Of a stretch of 64,000 bases of DNA, positions 27,701 to 39,200 are shown piece after piece. The stretch is taken from assembly GCA_017562135.1 (NCBI GenBank), contig QEYB01000368.1, forward strand, positions 1,548,383 to 1,612,382, given 5' to 3'. The notes under the pieces were generated by a model. It saw only the letters and a program-made list of their open reading frames with translations, was not told the origin of the DNA and ran no database searches. The position numbers were made by a program, and so were the translations under genes. This DNA is from Dipylidium caninum (Eukaryota; Platyhelminthes; Cestoda; Cyclophyllidea; Dipylidiidae). Within the stretch, counting starts at the first letter, position 1. Every line of letters starts with the position of its first letter.

Positions 27701-28817
27701 CGAATGTTTAAATTAAAGAGGTAGGACAATTGCGTTAACATCTGCGTACCTTTATAGAATGGCCACGCCCGTATGTCAAACAGCCTTCACAGGAAAGTTC
27801 CAAATCGGCATACGAATGAAAGAGGGTGTCACCCGAGCAAACACGTGCGATCCTCGTTTCCAGCATTCCTGGTTCAGTAATATTTGGTTGTTGTGCCACG
27901 AAATAAACGTGACGTACATGAAAAGATACTGATGGGCGTTGATCCTGCTCCAAAGTGTATTGGAAGGAGAACTTGTACTTAATTCGAAAGCTATTTTTAC
28001 GTAACCCCAATGAACTCTTAATACTTGGCTCTTTACTAGCATAATCAAAGTCGCGCAGTCTAACAGATAATGGGTCGAGATGAACCAATGTTGTGTCTTG
28101 AAATTGATCTTGTTCTAAACCAACGTAGATATAAGTATTATCGACCGTGAGCGTAGAACTTAAAGAAGAATCCCAGTTTACAACAGGAATAGGGATATCA
28201 GATGTCCGTCTGTGATAAAAACCAGTCGCAGAAAAACTCCTTTTCCATGGTTTGGCAATTGATATGTTAGTGAGCTGAAGTCTTTCACAGAAACCATGAA
28301 AGACATTGTAGCACACATACAAAGCGTTTTCAACGGGTGTAAAATCGTTATTAGCCCGGTATGACTCTCTCCAAGGATTAGTATTTTCAAGGGTCGGTTC
28401 GGAAGAGGTAGGTTCTACATATGCAAAATTAGACGTCGACCACGACTTCACGTAAACATCAGTCAGGCGAGGACCACAATAATCGGGGAGATATCCATGA
28501 GGTAAAGGTCGGTCAACGTACGGGCAATTTCCACCAGGAGCAAAGCAAAATATTGAGAAGTTCTTAGGGCCAATTACTCTCTCGTTTAGGAGTGAGAGAG
28601 AGTAAGGTTCAAGTTGAGAAATTTTGTTTGAGTAGGAAACAAACAAATAAGCTTCACCAGTAGAGTTTAGGCGGCGGAAGAGAACCTTTGGGGGCTCGGT
28701 TTGATTACGCAATTGGGAGCGGAGAAGAAACCTATACTCGTTCAGAACTTGAACACCAATGATACACGGTATAACGTTCAAGAGAAGAATAGTCAAAAAT
28801 GGAAATTCGGCAAGCAT
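6335..28817 (-). CDS. plexin receptor, near-complete multi-exon gene
   Basis: This is a large single-pass semaphorin receptor controlling cytoskeleton and cell guidance. About 30 exons were traced in order: signal peptide and sema (28,817 to 22.1 kb), PSI1 (21,371-21,531), PSI2 (19,327-19,589), PSI3 (16,292-16,479), IPT repeats (15,683 to 13,865), membrane span (13,555-13,792), then cytoplasmic exons 12,762-13,000, 12,013-12,203, 11,639-11,936, 11,288-11,459, 10,549-10,670, about 9,944-10,237, 9,240 to about 9.65 kb, 8,472-8,641, 8,168-8,363, 7,010-7,186 and 6,335-6,745. Most junctions agree in reading phase. A few are unresolved: around 14.6-15.2 kb, 10.9 kb and 9.6-10.2 kb. Three PSI domains plus a split GAP domain identify a plexin; type A versus B is not settled. 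Confidence 0.93.
7010..8641 (-). CDS. plexin cytoplasmic exons: GAP second half
   Basis: Three exons join in phase: 8,472-8,641 (KFLFDFLDSQAETLGIHD, HAWKAN), 8,168-8,363 (LHLRFWNQILINLDYVFDI, SPVLDKVTMDSPINKAL) and 7,010-7,186 (VKRYFAEIKAMPAISEHDM). The Arg in LHLRFW matches the third GAP arginine. The segment is colinear with vertebrate plexins and has no gaps in the catalytic core. Confidence 0.95.
9240..10670 (-). CDS. plexin cytoplasmic exons: Rho-binding domain end and polyQ/basic insert
   Basis: Exon 10,549-10,670 ends the Rho-binding core (RLNCLSDYK) and joins in phase 0 to the exon starting at 10,237 (MNDNDVVALVRVK). An exon about 9,944-10,085 contains ALLWYHLERP, matching the plexin KLWHLVK site. 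A long exon from about 9.65 kb to 9,240 adds roughly 120 residues not seen in vertebrate plexins, with six glutamines, an Arg-rich run (RLLRRPRRRSFRK) and NSATNNNATYETVEL. It then returns to conserved sequence (PCEIFLNRLLRTR). The insert lies just before the second GAP lobe. Confidence 0.75.
11288..13000 (-). CDS. plexin cytoplasmic exons: GAP first half and start of Rho-binding domain
   Basis: Four exons join in phase: 12,762-13,000, 12,013-12,203, 11,639-11,936 and 11,288-11,459. They encode the first GAP lobe, with HHFLCLLVHTVESNRN and FRRAESVVAKMLSNWLTFLL. The two arginines in FRRAESV match the catalytic arginine pair of plexin GAP domains. Exon 11,288-11,459 begins the Rho-GTPase-binding domain (LSCDTVTQAKEKILDAIYRN). 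Two of the donors used are GTCAGT/GTGACT-like rather than GTRAGT. Confidence 0.92.
13555..13792 (-). CDS. plexin transmembrane exon
   Basis: A 238 nt exon encodes the juxtamembrane ectodomain, a hydrophobic helix (FIVASSLIGVITLVACLFLA) and a basic stop-transfer segment (CRSRRTERHSEKR). It then begins the intracellular coiled segment (WAEQEKCVARAF). It ends in phase 1 at GTGTGC and joins 12,762-13,000, which starts with FIELQTHVDELVQDL. That is the conserved juxtamembrane helix of the plexin cytoplasmic region. Confidence 0.93.
13865..15683 (-). CDS. plexin IPT (TIG) repeats
   Basis: IPT1 (15,417-15,683) carries SGETPLTIRGVNFG. IPT2 starts near 15,304 with SPQRGPVAGGTLLNIYGKDL and continues in an exon around 14.92-15.12 kb. 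IPT3 is at about 14,732-14,830 (SGGTTIRVYGRYF) and 14,397 to about 14.64 kb (IPYGFIMDNVTDLL). The last repeat is a clean 387 nt phase-0 exon, 13,865-14,251, beginning FPNPEVFPF. Junctions inside 14.6-15.2 kb do not all agree in phase with any simple choice I tried, so small errors or an unseen exon are possible there. Confidence 0.82.
16292..17682 (-). CDS. plexin exons 11-12: pre-PSI3 segment and PSI domain 3
   Basis: Exon 11 (17,487-17,682) ends in phase 1 at GTAAGA. Exon 12 (16,292-16,479) restores the frame and encodes PSI3: ECSRMASHCDSCLALPQRF, a CVWC core, then ARCVLAKLCP and the IPT-entry motif CPNPRIL. The CxNPRI step into the first IPT repeat is the same as in vertebrate plexins. Confidence 0.9.
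18411..18441. repeat. short tandem repeat of a 15-16 bp unit
   Basis: The unit acaatgacgctaaaaa occurs twice in direct succession inside a plexin intron. It is a small local duplication with no sign of function. Confidence 0.6.
18510..20744 (-). CDS. plexin exons 7-10: linker, PSI 2 and following segment
   Basis: Exon 7 (20,488-20,744) encodes an IPT-like linker ending in a conserved CNLP strand. Its GTATGC donor was chosen because the alternative GTAAAA would create a stop at the next join. Exon 8 (19,327-19,589) holds PSI2, with VYDCRRFSDCQTCLDNQFDC and a CVW core. Exon 9 (about 18,823-19,071) and exon 10 (18,510-18,605) encode the plexin-specific segment between PSI2 and PSI3; the donor of exon 9 is the least certain. 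All four can be kept in one frame. Confidence 0.78.
21371..21531 (-). CDS. plexin exon 6: PSI domain 1
   Basis: The exon encodes a first plexin-semaphorin-integrin domain with the expected cysteines: NCSSVDSCGACL, then RDPYCGWCLSKGIC, then DACGTFWLSY. The acceptor is ACATTACAG and the donor GTAATC, leaving phase 2. The CGWC core and WLSY ending are diagnostic of plexin PSI1. It joins the last sema blade directly. Confidence 0.92.
22099..24870 (-). CDS. plexin exons 2-5: rest of the sema domain
   Basis: Four exons complete the propeller, all joining in phase 0: 24,523-24,870, 23,144-23,257, 22,665-22,862 and 22,099-22,227. Exon 2 carries NNVLLVAFA and RGTAIAFYTLAE, matching the conserved strand where vertebrate plexins read like DDVLFAIFS...SALCAF. 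Exon 3 has IQNCLDGK followed by PKKC, and exon 4 ends with a strand resembling VVVTDEGQLAKV. Exon 5 encodes the last blade, with RPLRGLTLDDSGL. The exon 2 acceptor (24,870) was chosen because it gives a 348 nt phase-0 exon with one continuous frame. Confidence 0.88.
26526..26584. repeat. (GTGC)n tetranucleotide microsatellite
   Basis: About 14 GTGC units with one interrupted unit (catg) lie in the first large plexin intron. The alternating purine-pyrimidine run could form Z-DNA. Antisense translations of it are simple repeat artefacts. Confidence 0.9.
27750..28817 (-). CDS. plexin exon 1: signal peptide and N-terminal sema blades
   Basis: One 1,068 nt exon (356 codons) begins at the ATG at 28,817 with a hydrophobic leader (FLTILLLNVIPCIIGV, residues about 6-22), as expected for a secreted N-terminus. 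The rest is the first two thirds of the sema propeller. It contains several Cys residues, predicted N-glycosylation sites and the family signature ETRIARVCSGD near residue 325. It ends at a GTACGC donor in phase 0. The intron that follows is the longest in the gene, about 2.9 kb. Confidence 0.93.
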
Positions 28818-30657
28818 TTTGCACTATATTCACAGAAATACTTGTCAGGAGACGTAATCCTGCGAACAAAGTGTAATGCCACGAGCACGCAAACAGGAAG
28901 ACAGAGCAAACGAGACGCACCACGGGCGGCTACAAAAGAGGGCCAAGAGGTGCTTATATAGTTAACCTTGGAAAGTTCGGTTAGATGAAACAACGAAAGG
29001 AGAAAAGAAGCAAAAAATTGTGAATTGAACAAATTTGATCTGCGTGCACAATTAAGAAATTTGTAAGCTAACGTAAGGGTGAAAAACGAAACTACCGTTT
29101 GTGGGATGAGAATTAAATGAACACTGTAATTCTCAAATAAAAATCCGGTGCAATTTACGTCTTATAATATCGACAGCGTATTGTTCTCCATTTGCGAGTT
29201 ACTTCTAAGATTTGGAATTTAAAGATGAAACGTTGGAACCCCACCATATTATAGCTCATATATAATGGGTGAGATCTTTCAGTGATAATTTATAAAAATT
29301 AATCCTTCTTAAAGCGCCAACAAAGCCAGCTCACACAATCGTTGTTAATTATGCGGTCAGTTTTATGTAGTTTTATCGCATTTTCACTAAAATTTTTGAT
29401 TCACTGTAAAAAACCCAAGCCTTCCGATATATTTTTGTGTAAACAATTGCTGTCGTCCAAACGTGCCATAAAGAAAACGTACTCGATAACAACTGGCTAA
29501 AGACCTCCAAAATAAATAATCATATTAGGTCCTCGACAGAGAATTTCTACCGATCAATACTCAATGTTGGTGTTAAGCGTGCAGTCTGGTTTTAGTACCA
29601 AGTATAATCCATAATTTAGAAAATTAGTAGACAGCCATTTCAGAAGAATTTTCCATGCCACAATGGCGTCTCGTTGACTTTGCTGACACAAACATGTAGA
29701 AGATCAAAAGTTTGTTAAAATTACTCAACAACGAATAATTATTGGCCAACGTGCTGACTTTTAATAGTTGGTGTGCTTTTTGGCGGAGGCTTTTCGATTT
29801 CGCTCCCCATTTTCGTGCACCCTGGGTATCTACTCCCTCGCCTTCTTTTTCATATCATGCCTATTAGTGTGTGACACTTAATTCTTTTCATCGAGACGAT
29901 GTTCCATAACATCGAGCCCTTAGATTCCTGTCAAATCTTTTTTATGGAGCAATACATTTGAGGCCTCTGTCAGTTTCGAATCCTACCTAACACCACATTA
30001 TCACGTTAAGGTATTATTAGCATGACTGAGACATTTAACCGTCAGTCAAGTAGTATTAATGAGTTTTACTTCATGTACCAAACTCTGGTTTCTGTATATT
30101 TTACACAACTTCATTTTTCCATGCCTTGTTTCAGGTTAGGCCATTTCGTTCGGCACCTTTCAAAATGGAACATTTGGAGGAACATGTTCCCGCTGTTCTT
30201 GTAGGTTACTTTGTATCTGCGTCAAGCTCCAAACAACTTGGCACCCGTCGTCTTAATTAAATCCGTTGTTATCGTATTTTCGCTCCGTTTTTCCTGCTTC
30301 GCTATATGTTAAATTATTGTTTAACCAAAAGTTGTGGCCCGGGAATCTGATATTACCGCATTGATCTCATTTACGATTTCAATTTTCAGAACTTTTTTTT
30401 CAAAACATATGTGCTTAGTTCTTGACATGGTACTTATTACAAAAAAATCTCTGAATAAGCTACTATTTTCTTCAGTCACATCTATCACCGGGAAGTCAAT
30501 GGTTAGATCTTAAGATCACTGTCGATTATTCTTCCGTGTACCTATCGCCGTAAATAGTCTCGGTTGTGAACTTCGCCATTTAAACACTTTAACAACTTGG
30601 TTTTCTAAAATGTCCTTGCATGTTCGCTAACCGTTTCCTATAAATTATCTCTTTCAG
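28818..30657. other. gap between divergently transcribed plexin and LIM genes
   Basis: No supported exon lies here. Plexin starts at 28,817 on the minus strand, and the first exon recognised for the plus-strand LIM gene is at 30,658. The interval should therefore hold promoters and unseen 5' non-coding or short coding exons of one or both genes. The sequence is AT-rich without notable repeats. Confidence 0.5.
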
Positions 30658-33600
30658 CATCAGGAGGATTATCCTGTTAATTTAACTCAACCCCAAGTCA
30701 GCTCTGGTGAACGTGAGTTTTCCCATTTATTGTTTATTTTATCTACGTCAATTCCCGATGCATCTTGCAACTACACAAGCATATAATCTTCAACAGCTTC
30801 CGATCTCTTCCCAAATCATTGATTTCTTCCTCGTATTTTCCCCTTTCTCCACACTTTTTACGCTCCTGAAGCATTTTTAAGCCTTTTGTTATTCCTCGAA
30901 GGTGAAACTAATGACTTCGATGAGGAAAAGGATAAGGGGCAAGCCGAAGATCATTACGTGAATCATTCGCCTGCTTTCGCGGACGGCGATTATGAGCATT
31001 CTTACTTCTATGGTAGTGCTGATGAAATGCCATCCACGAAATTGGTAACCCTCTTTTACTTTTACAACCTCACCATTGGCAGCCATTGGCAGTAATATGT
31101 TTGTATTGGAAACCATAAATTAAATGTCGTTCGCTGAAGTCATGGGTTTATTTGATAATAAGGTTCTAGTAACTTTTTGTTTATTTCGCGTGACAATTTG
31201 AATTGCTACTGTATTTCCTTTAGGTTGGTGTCTTATTATGCATGACTCTGTCGAAACAAATCTTCATTGTTGAGCTCGCTCGCGTTAGATACCGTCTTGA
31301 GGGAGTTAAGTTGTACACATTCCTCTGAGTCAGCGGCACCCGTATGAGTCATGGGATGCCAATAGCTCCCTTTGGCCGCGTCTTTGTGGAAGTGCGTGTG
31401 CGCATATGAAAACCGCGCTTATTGCCGTTCAGTGCATTTCGTGATATCAGTTACCGAGTTAGCCGTTTGATGTCCTTATTTCCTCTCGCAATAGGTCACA
31501 AACGTTGGAAGCCTCCAAATGTAATTATAGACTTATTTTGGCTTACGTTATCATGATTCCTCTTTGGTACTGCTTACATCTGGAGTATATAATCTCAGCT
31601 GAGAAAGGGGTAGGGGCATTAATGTTTCCCTTGAATGCGGCTTTACCCCGTACAGGCACGCTTAATCGTGCTCGCCACTGTTTTGCAACTTGGATTGGAT
31701 TTGTTACGCCGTTGTCCCTTGCGTGTTACCGATTTCAGCGTTCCTTGTCCACGAGAACTGTCGGCTTATATGTGGTATTTGCAGCGCTGTTAACAAAATA
31801 AGTGTCAAAGCCAAATTCAAGTAACTTAAAATTGTTCAAATTGTGGATTTATTTGAAATTTACTGGGGAAATAATTTGAAGGTGACAGTATTCCCAAACG
31901 GCTTGACTGACAACACTAGTTGCAAGTCTTTAGCGACACTTCCACTCATTTATTAGCACATTCACATTTGATGTTTTTTTCTTGTGAATACGTATGGCTA
32001 CTCGTATTGAGAAAATTTTTAGAATTATACACTTTTCTGTGATGCGGAATTTATGAAAGCTCTTTGCTTTAATTCTCTCATGGCCATGCCTTTGTCTATT
32101 GTCTGCTGGGGTAACAGTAATTGGAGTATGAAATAACTTTCGTCCTACCATAGATAAGTTGGTATTTTATTCATTTTGAACTATTTTTTTCAGTCTGTTG
32201 ACGTGCGGCATTCATCTGAGGGAAGTCAAGAGGAGAGTGACTATGAAGAACCCAAAAAAGTGTGTAAACTCCTTTTAAGTTATTCTCCCTAAATGTAGTT
32301 TTGTAACCTCGTTTTTTTAATTTTAATCTACGCTCAATTTAAACTCCGAAGTAGCCCATTTTTATGAACTCTTATGGCAAATGTTAGACTCCTTTCTGCC
32401 TAGATGGGGGAGGAGTTACGTAGTGTCGCGGACATTTCCGATGAAACTACTGGAATCAGTCAAGAAGAGCGCCTTGATCAAGTGAGCTCTGTCTGCCGCA
32501 AGTATTTATTCTCCTCTTGTGAATCGCATTTTTGTCTACCATTAGTATTTCAAATGTTTTAGTAGGGGATCGGCCATTGGAATGTTTCTTGTACCTCGAA
32601 TCATCTATGATAACATATATTGTGAAGAAGTTTGTCTCTACTTAAATACCAATTTGTATAGCTTAAAGATAAACTATTTTAGGAATAAAAAGCTTATGGT
32701 AACCGCCAATGGTGGTAGTATCGGGATAATATAGCGATATGTGCTCCAAATGCATGCTTTGTTTGCCCTCCAATCATCCGTTATGGTAGACCCTCCTTAA
32801 AGCGTTTTAAGATGACGTCTTTTGGGAAAACTGTTAAGTTCATTCTTTTTGTCTTCTGCCAAACAGGTGTGCAATAAGTGTCTTAAATGTGGTGAATTAA
32901 TTAATTCCGCCGAGAAAGTCAATGACGTGTGTCCGCACTTCCATGTAAATTGCTTCTGTTGCACACATTGCGACACTCTGATTACGTAAGTGCTGAGCCT
33001 TTTCTATTTCGTATTTGTAAAATTGAGCCCTTGTTGATCGAGCATTGGAAAACCAACTAATTTGCTTTGGCGAAATGACTTATGTTGTACTGTTCCTACC
33101 TGAATTGGTAACAATCATTGACTCCGGACAGTTGTAATCCCCGAATTGTATAATTATCTTAGAGGAGGATCGTCTCTTTATTCTTAAGTCATATGAGTTT
33201 CATTTACAACACTTGCCTCACAAGCCTTCAATCAATCAAGACGAATACACGTTGCAACGTAATAAGAATCTGAAAAATATGCCCTGCTTGTGTTTGAGAG
33301 CTGAATTTTGCAAAACCTGCACCGAATAACCTTGTTAGAAGAGTTTTAAGCCGTCACTGTTTACCAAAAAATTCCCCACCTAAATAGTTTGATTTATTTA
33401 CTCCTTGCGCTTGCTAAGGCACTACTTGTCTGAATACTGTTGGATAATGGTGCGGGTAAAATATCCCTTGATTATCCGATGTATTCAATGCGCCCGACTA
33501 TTATTTAAGCGTTTTATGGCTTTTGATATGCATTAAAATTAACTGACGACTTTATTGGTTTTACATATTCTAAATCAACGAAGATTAAATTTCGGAAGGG

Positions 33601-36238
33601 GAATTTATTTCTTGTATTAGAGGTACGTGCCTAACAGTTTCATATTGCCATTTCTACCATGGCTTTCGACCATTCCCCATAGAGATGAGAACTTTCAACT
33701 CATCGGAAACGAACCATATTGTAAGAATCACTTCGCGTGTTCCTCGTCCGCAGGCATTGGTATGTATTTCCTAAGTGCTAGCCACCTGATACTTGTCTAT
33801 GTTTTGGGATTATGAGAGTAAAAAGTGTTTAATTCTTCATTTTTCACGTAGTATCCAATCCGAGATTGTAAGCCGAGATAAAAGGGGCCTACAAAAGTTG
33901 ACAGAATAGTCTTCGTTTTTGTAATTGAGGAGGTTGGCTTTCTTGTCTCAGATTATCCCATACGATTTATCATGTTTTGATACTAACTAATGTTGCCGCT
34001 GTTCATATGTGGATATCGCATGGATAAACAACAATTTACTGGTCATCTCCAACGTTTCATGATAACCGGCTTTTCGTAGATGTGAATTTAACTATCACAC
34101 TTGTAAATCCTAAGTTTTGTAACCTGTGTTTGATCATTCGTGCGTACGACTTCCTTATAACTAGAACAATTAGAACCAAATTATGGAATACGAGCGAAAT
34201 ATCCGACTCAGCCAAATGCGTCAGATCCGCAAGTTGATGTACTCAGGGTAAGGTGCGGTTCTGATCGAACGCGTCAACAGCAAAGAGAACAAAAGAAGTA
34301 GATGCGGGATACCGTTAACCTTTGTCCACCGTTGGGACTAATGCTTAGACCTTCATAGACATGTGAGTCATCAGTGGGAAAAACAAAAAACGTGTGTTGT
34401 CTCGTTTCTACCGCCTCAAACTACCAGTTTGAGTAGCTTTCGAACCATCAGTATTCACCACATCTTTCTAGTCATACTACCATGGGTTAGGCGCCTCCGT
34501 CCCTTTCATGCATATTTTTCTGTTAGAGATAATCGACATAAATGGTGTTTGAGCACTTTTCGTTCGCCTTTTAGTTCAAGGAAAGGGAGGTATTCCCTCG
34601 CCAAAGCAAGAAGAAGTTGAAGCCTCTTTTCATGAGGTTTCGCAGTCAGTGGAGTTGGGAAATCAGGTACATGTAGGACTTCTCGAACAAAATACCCTTC
34701 GCCTATGGTTTTATTTGTTAGCGATGAGATTACTAACGTATCAACTTCGCGTTCGAAATTTAGGAGTCTGTATTATGTGAAGTGCATTTTTTCGCGCCTC
34801 AGTAACTCTTCTACAGCACCCGCCTGCTGCAAACCACAGGTGAATAGGAAGAATTAGTGCTTATTTCGGTCATGTGAATTACTCAGCTAAAAACCAGCCT
34901 GTTACATGCACCGGACATGGGAGTACGTACCATGGTTAATTTTTTAACTACTTCTCTGGCAGAAACTGTGAATAGCTATAGTGTTAAATTCGGGCAACTG
35001 ACTTCTTACTCTAAAGGTTTCCACGTTTTGTCTTTGTATTAATTTCTCCTGGAATTTTTTTGAACAGGACCTCCATCGTTGTTCACCTGTGCGTTCTGAT
35101 GATGTCCTGCCGCCCACGGGGTCGGCGAGACGCTTGGTGGAGCAGTGGAGCAACATCGAGGCCCTTAAAGGAAATCAAAATGTCACTAACGTGAGCATAT
35201 TAATGTTAAATATAGAAACTGGGAATACAGCATCAAGCATGGCATACTCGGGCCAGATGCCAATTTGTTACACAGCCGGAGGGGAACAAATGTCGGTCTA
35301 GCATCTTTCTTTCGGTGGTCAAATTCGTCTCAATATCGGGGTTTGGGTTATTTGTATATGAGCGGCATCGGAAAACCTTGGAGTTTTAGGCCAATTTCAC
35401 TCCTCAACGTCGCACAACTGACTTATTTATACTTCGGCAAGGCCACGTGTTGCTGACTTACAAGTCCGCGCCCGCATCCAGACTACTCTAATTGGCAGCC
35501 AGTGTGGACGCGATTCCTGTCGTGTCGCTCTCGCACTGCTGACTCGTTCTCCCCTTTAGTCAGTCGCAGGCTCCAGCAGCTTCATCGATCTGCCATCCTC
35601 ATTGGTCGACACAGTGACCTAGGGCTTTTATTGGTCAAACGCGCGCCTCAATCGCGCCTTTCTCTGCGTCCTTTTGTGACTTCCCTTGTCACCAAGCCCG
35701 TGACGATGCATTTTAACCTGTCTGTTATTGTCACAGCCGCTAAACCGTCTAGGGTCGAGGCCGAAGTATGAAGCAATATACTCCAGCTGTGCCCACTTCA
35801 TATATGAGGTGTTGCGGATCTTGGCTAAGTAGGTCAAAACTATTTGGTCAAGAGCAATCGTGTTAGTGGGGCTAGGCGTTGGTAAACATCGCAAGCTATA
35901 ATGAACTTTTTTTACTTTACGTCAAGGCATAAACGCCAACACATCTCGATCCAATATCGGTGTTAATTGTTTTCCTCCGTGGTATATTCTCTTACTAAAA
36001 GAATTTAAGTAACTTCATGTTGATATAATTTGGAATCTGCAAAGAGTTAATCACCTTTTTCATTAATTCTCAGGTTTCGCTGTCCGATTCCCCTCAGTAC
36101 GCTCCCAACACGGCCAAAACTATCGCAGCGAAATTTTCGGGCAAGTTCAAACGTTATTCTCCAATATTTTAAACAGTGCGGTAACACTTCTTCCTTTTTA
36201 GCGGGTCTTACAGACGATCACGCCTCTCCAAAACCTAC
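30658..36238 (+). CDS. single-LIM-domain protein, ten internal exons
   Basis: Ten exons keep one reading frame throughout: 30,658-30,712, 30,902-31,044, 32,194-32,259, 32,404-32,481, 32,867-32,985, 33,683-33,759, 34,581-34,666, 35,068-35,190, 36,074-36,140 and 36,202-36,238. The N-terminal part is acidic and probably disordered (ETNDFDEEKDKGQAEDH, EESDYEEPKK). Exons five and six encode one LIM zinc-binding domain: CLKC, then HVNCFCCTHC, then CKNH. After it come Ser/Pro-rich segments and PPTGSARRLVEQWSNIEAL. One LIM domain between disordered arms suggests an actin- or junction-associated scaffold, but I do not recognise the specific family. The start codon was not found. Confidence 0.75.
32867..33759 (+). 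CDS. LIM domain exons
   Basis: Exon 32,867-32,985 holds the first zinc finger and half of the second, and exon 33,683-33,759 completes it. The zinc ligands follow the C-x2-C ... H-x2-C-x2-C-x2-C ... C-x2-H order. The intron falls in phase 2 just after DTLIT. The second finger is short, with NFQLIGNEPYCKNHF, as in EPLIN-like LIM domains. That resemblance is only a hint. Confidence 0.85.
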
Positions 36239-39200
36239 GTAAGTTCCATTCCACTAACCATGTGCGTAGCTGCCAACTAGTTTCACTCTCATCAGCCTTC
36301 CATTTTATAGTGTGTCTCAAACCCGAAATGTATATCGTCTGCATTCATAGCGTAGCCATAATGTCTAAACTTATCGGATTTAATGTTGTGTATTTGGCAG
36401 ATGTAATTTCTTGTACTCGAAGGTTTTATTATAGTCGATGCAATTTATGGGGACGATTGTCTTTCATTTAAATATCCTTATTGAGTGAATGGATTTTTTT
36501 ACGCCTATCAGGTCTAAGGCAGTTCAAGTATTTCTACATGATTTAGCATATTGTATTCACTGTATTATACGGAGACTCGGTGTAGCGTGCTATTCTCCGT
36601 CGTTAGAATGTCTACAGAACCTACGGAACAGTGGCCGAGCCAGGGTCAGACACGAGGTCTGATTGCAAAGTTTTCTGCCATGCATGCCTAATAATCCCAC
36701 CCGCCATGCTCCTTCGCCATTTATATTATGAGTTCTTATTCTTCATTATCCTACCTGCTTTTCTAACTGATAGTCGCGTTTCCTACATCGAGTCGACGTA
36801 CATTTACGCAATGTTGCAAAATTTGTTTTCAAGCATCCATCTCGTCTCCCATCGTTACCCGCGTTTCTATTGTATCCATCCAATCTATTTTTCGTTGCCT
36901 TCCCCATAAAATTGGTGTTTAAATAAAAATTGGTGGCAATATAAGGTGCTAAATAAGAGTCTTCTACTGTTGTTTCGGTGTGATATTTCTGCTCCAAATT
37001 TCTGACGCGCCGGTCAACGAGGATAAACTTCCAGTAAAGAGAGTAAATGGTAAATACGATTATGCTGAAGTTTCAGGCCTTATGGAGATATTGAATGTCT
37101 AGAAGGATTCCTCAGGACTCCCTTTGAGCTGCCTCGACTTTGCCGGGAGGGGGGTGAGGGCGGGAGAGGGATGGTGACTAAGCAGATACTTCCCGGACCC
37201 ATTTGACGCCACGGAGGTGTTCGAGGCGCTCTTGTGCAGTCGTTTCAAGTATGGCTAGGGCGCCCATGGACAGAGAGGGACTCTTGGCCCTTTGCTCGCG
37301 CGCTCCGTGCTCCTCTATACTTCTCGTCTCTCGAGGCGATCGCATCCGGCACCGGGGGTTTGTGAAGTGTAGGGACTGTTCACTTCACTCTCCCCTAATC
37401 CGTGCGAAACAGGCAACAGCACCCGTCTGTGCAGTTGACAGCCCCGAATGACGAGATTAAAGAGGCAATGCGCAGAGCAGGGGATGAATTTCGCTTGGCG
37501 GGTCGCGCACACACTTGCACATGATGCTGCTCAAAGGGGCACGGACAAATGGCCTACGTCTCTCACTTCCTCCTCACCCATACACGACGCAGAAGCGACA
37601 AATCGTATTGCACTGTGTCCACATCGAGTGGACTCGGCAATCACCGTGAGTGACGCTGGGTGGGTACAACCGAAGGCAGCCTGAGTAACGTCTGCTTAGG
37701 TCAGCGTCATTGCCGACCACATCGTCCGGCTTTCGAGTCAACCACGGGTGTTGGCATTGCTCGCCTCTCATCGGAGCCACTTGAATGAGATGCGGCTTCA
37801 CCCTTTGGAGTTTTAACACTGACTCGCACTCTCTTTCCCGTGAAGAGGGCTCCACTTTTACTTGTTCCTAAAGCACGTACGTAAGCGCATAAGACGAATT
37901 AATTTGTGTGTGTGCGATGATTAGCTAACCTCCCCTCCCCTCGCCTCCCCTCCCCTCGCCTCCCCTCGCTTCTGGCCTATTATCTGTTGCGATCCTCGAC
38001 CGCTACTGCCAAGCGTGGAATGACCGAAGACAAATCGAGCGCCCGCCAATTTGACTGAAGAGAGAAGCATCTGCATGCAGTTGGCAGGAGGGATGCTGAC
38101 TATTATGTACACTCTAAAATATCCGCGATGCCGAGGAGATTGTATTGTCCGGAGTCTCCACACGACTCAACTAATGCGGAAGCAGAAGAAGGGCGGAGGG
38201 GGGCGGGGATGAAGAGTGCGTCTTACCCAATGTATTTTCTGCGACGAGCATGAGATAGTCCGCCGAGGTATAATGGTTCACCGTTTCTATGGACGTGTGC
38301 GTATGTGTGTGTAGAGAAGTTGTGGCTGTGGGAGGCTATAGGCATTGTCACAAGGCCCGGTTGCCAAGGCTGCCGAGATTACGATGTTGAAGATGCATCC
38401 AAGTGACTGACGCTTGGGCGTCTTCTGTGTTGTACGAAAACGGAAATGTTACTTGGGTGCCCGAATTCGTCGGCACAAGTGGGTGAAGGTGTGTCGCGCC
38501 GTTGAACACTCACGTGCCGCTCGGCGCCAGATAATAGGGATGGGGAATCGGACCTATGCTGCCGGAAGTAAAATATTGCAAGGTAAGGCTACAAATGCTA
38601 TATCTTTTCACCTTGGACTGAAGCCCAGGTTATGCGGGAAGCCCTGGATCTCGGGAGATAAGCAGCCCGCGCTCTCCACGCTGATTGCTGGATGGGTGGG
38701 GTGAGGCGACTAGGTGCCGCTCTCGCTGATCTTGCAGCGGCATTGATCCCCCCCCCCCCCCCCCCATTCCCCGCCCTTAGCGCGGGTGTCATTTCCCTCT
38801 CTCGCCACCCAGATCTTCGAAATGCACTATTTCGCACTTCGGATGCCCTCACTTCACTAACTCGGCTTGGCGTTGCCCAGTTACAACGATGCATTGAGGG
38901 CGAGGACCCTCTCGATGCCTTGAATCCGAGGATAGCGACAAATGGTCATCAATGCGTCCAAGGCAATGGATGCATGCGCCGAGAAATGGGGTCACATGGA
39001 TGTCCTGGTCACTTCCCCTTCGTCCACATAGGCAACCGCAACCAACTCTCTGGTACCCTTCGCGCCACTCTTGTTCGTATTCTCAAGGAGTTTATTTCAC
39101 TCCATGCAAGAACGTGAGACGACAACTCGCTTTATGTAGTTGCTGACGATGGTAATGGTGATGCTGTCAGCGTCCTCTCTGGAAAACTTCGACAGTTGAG

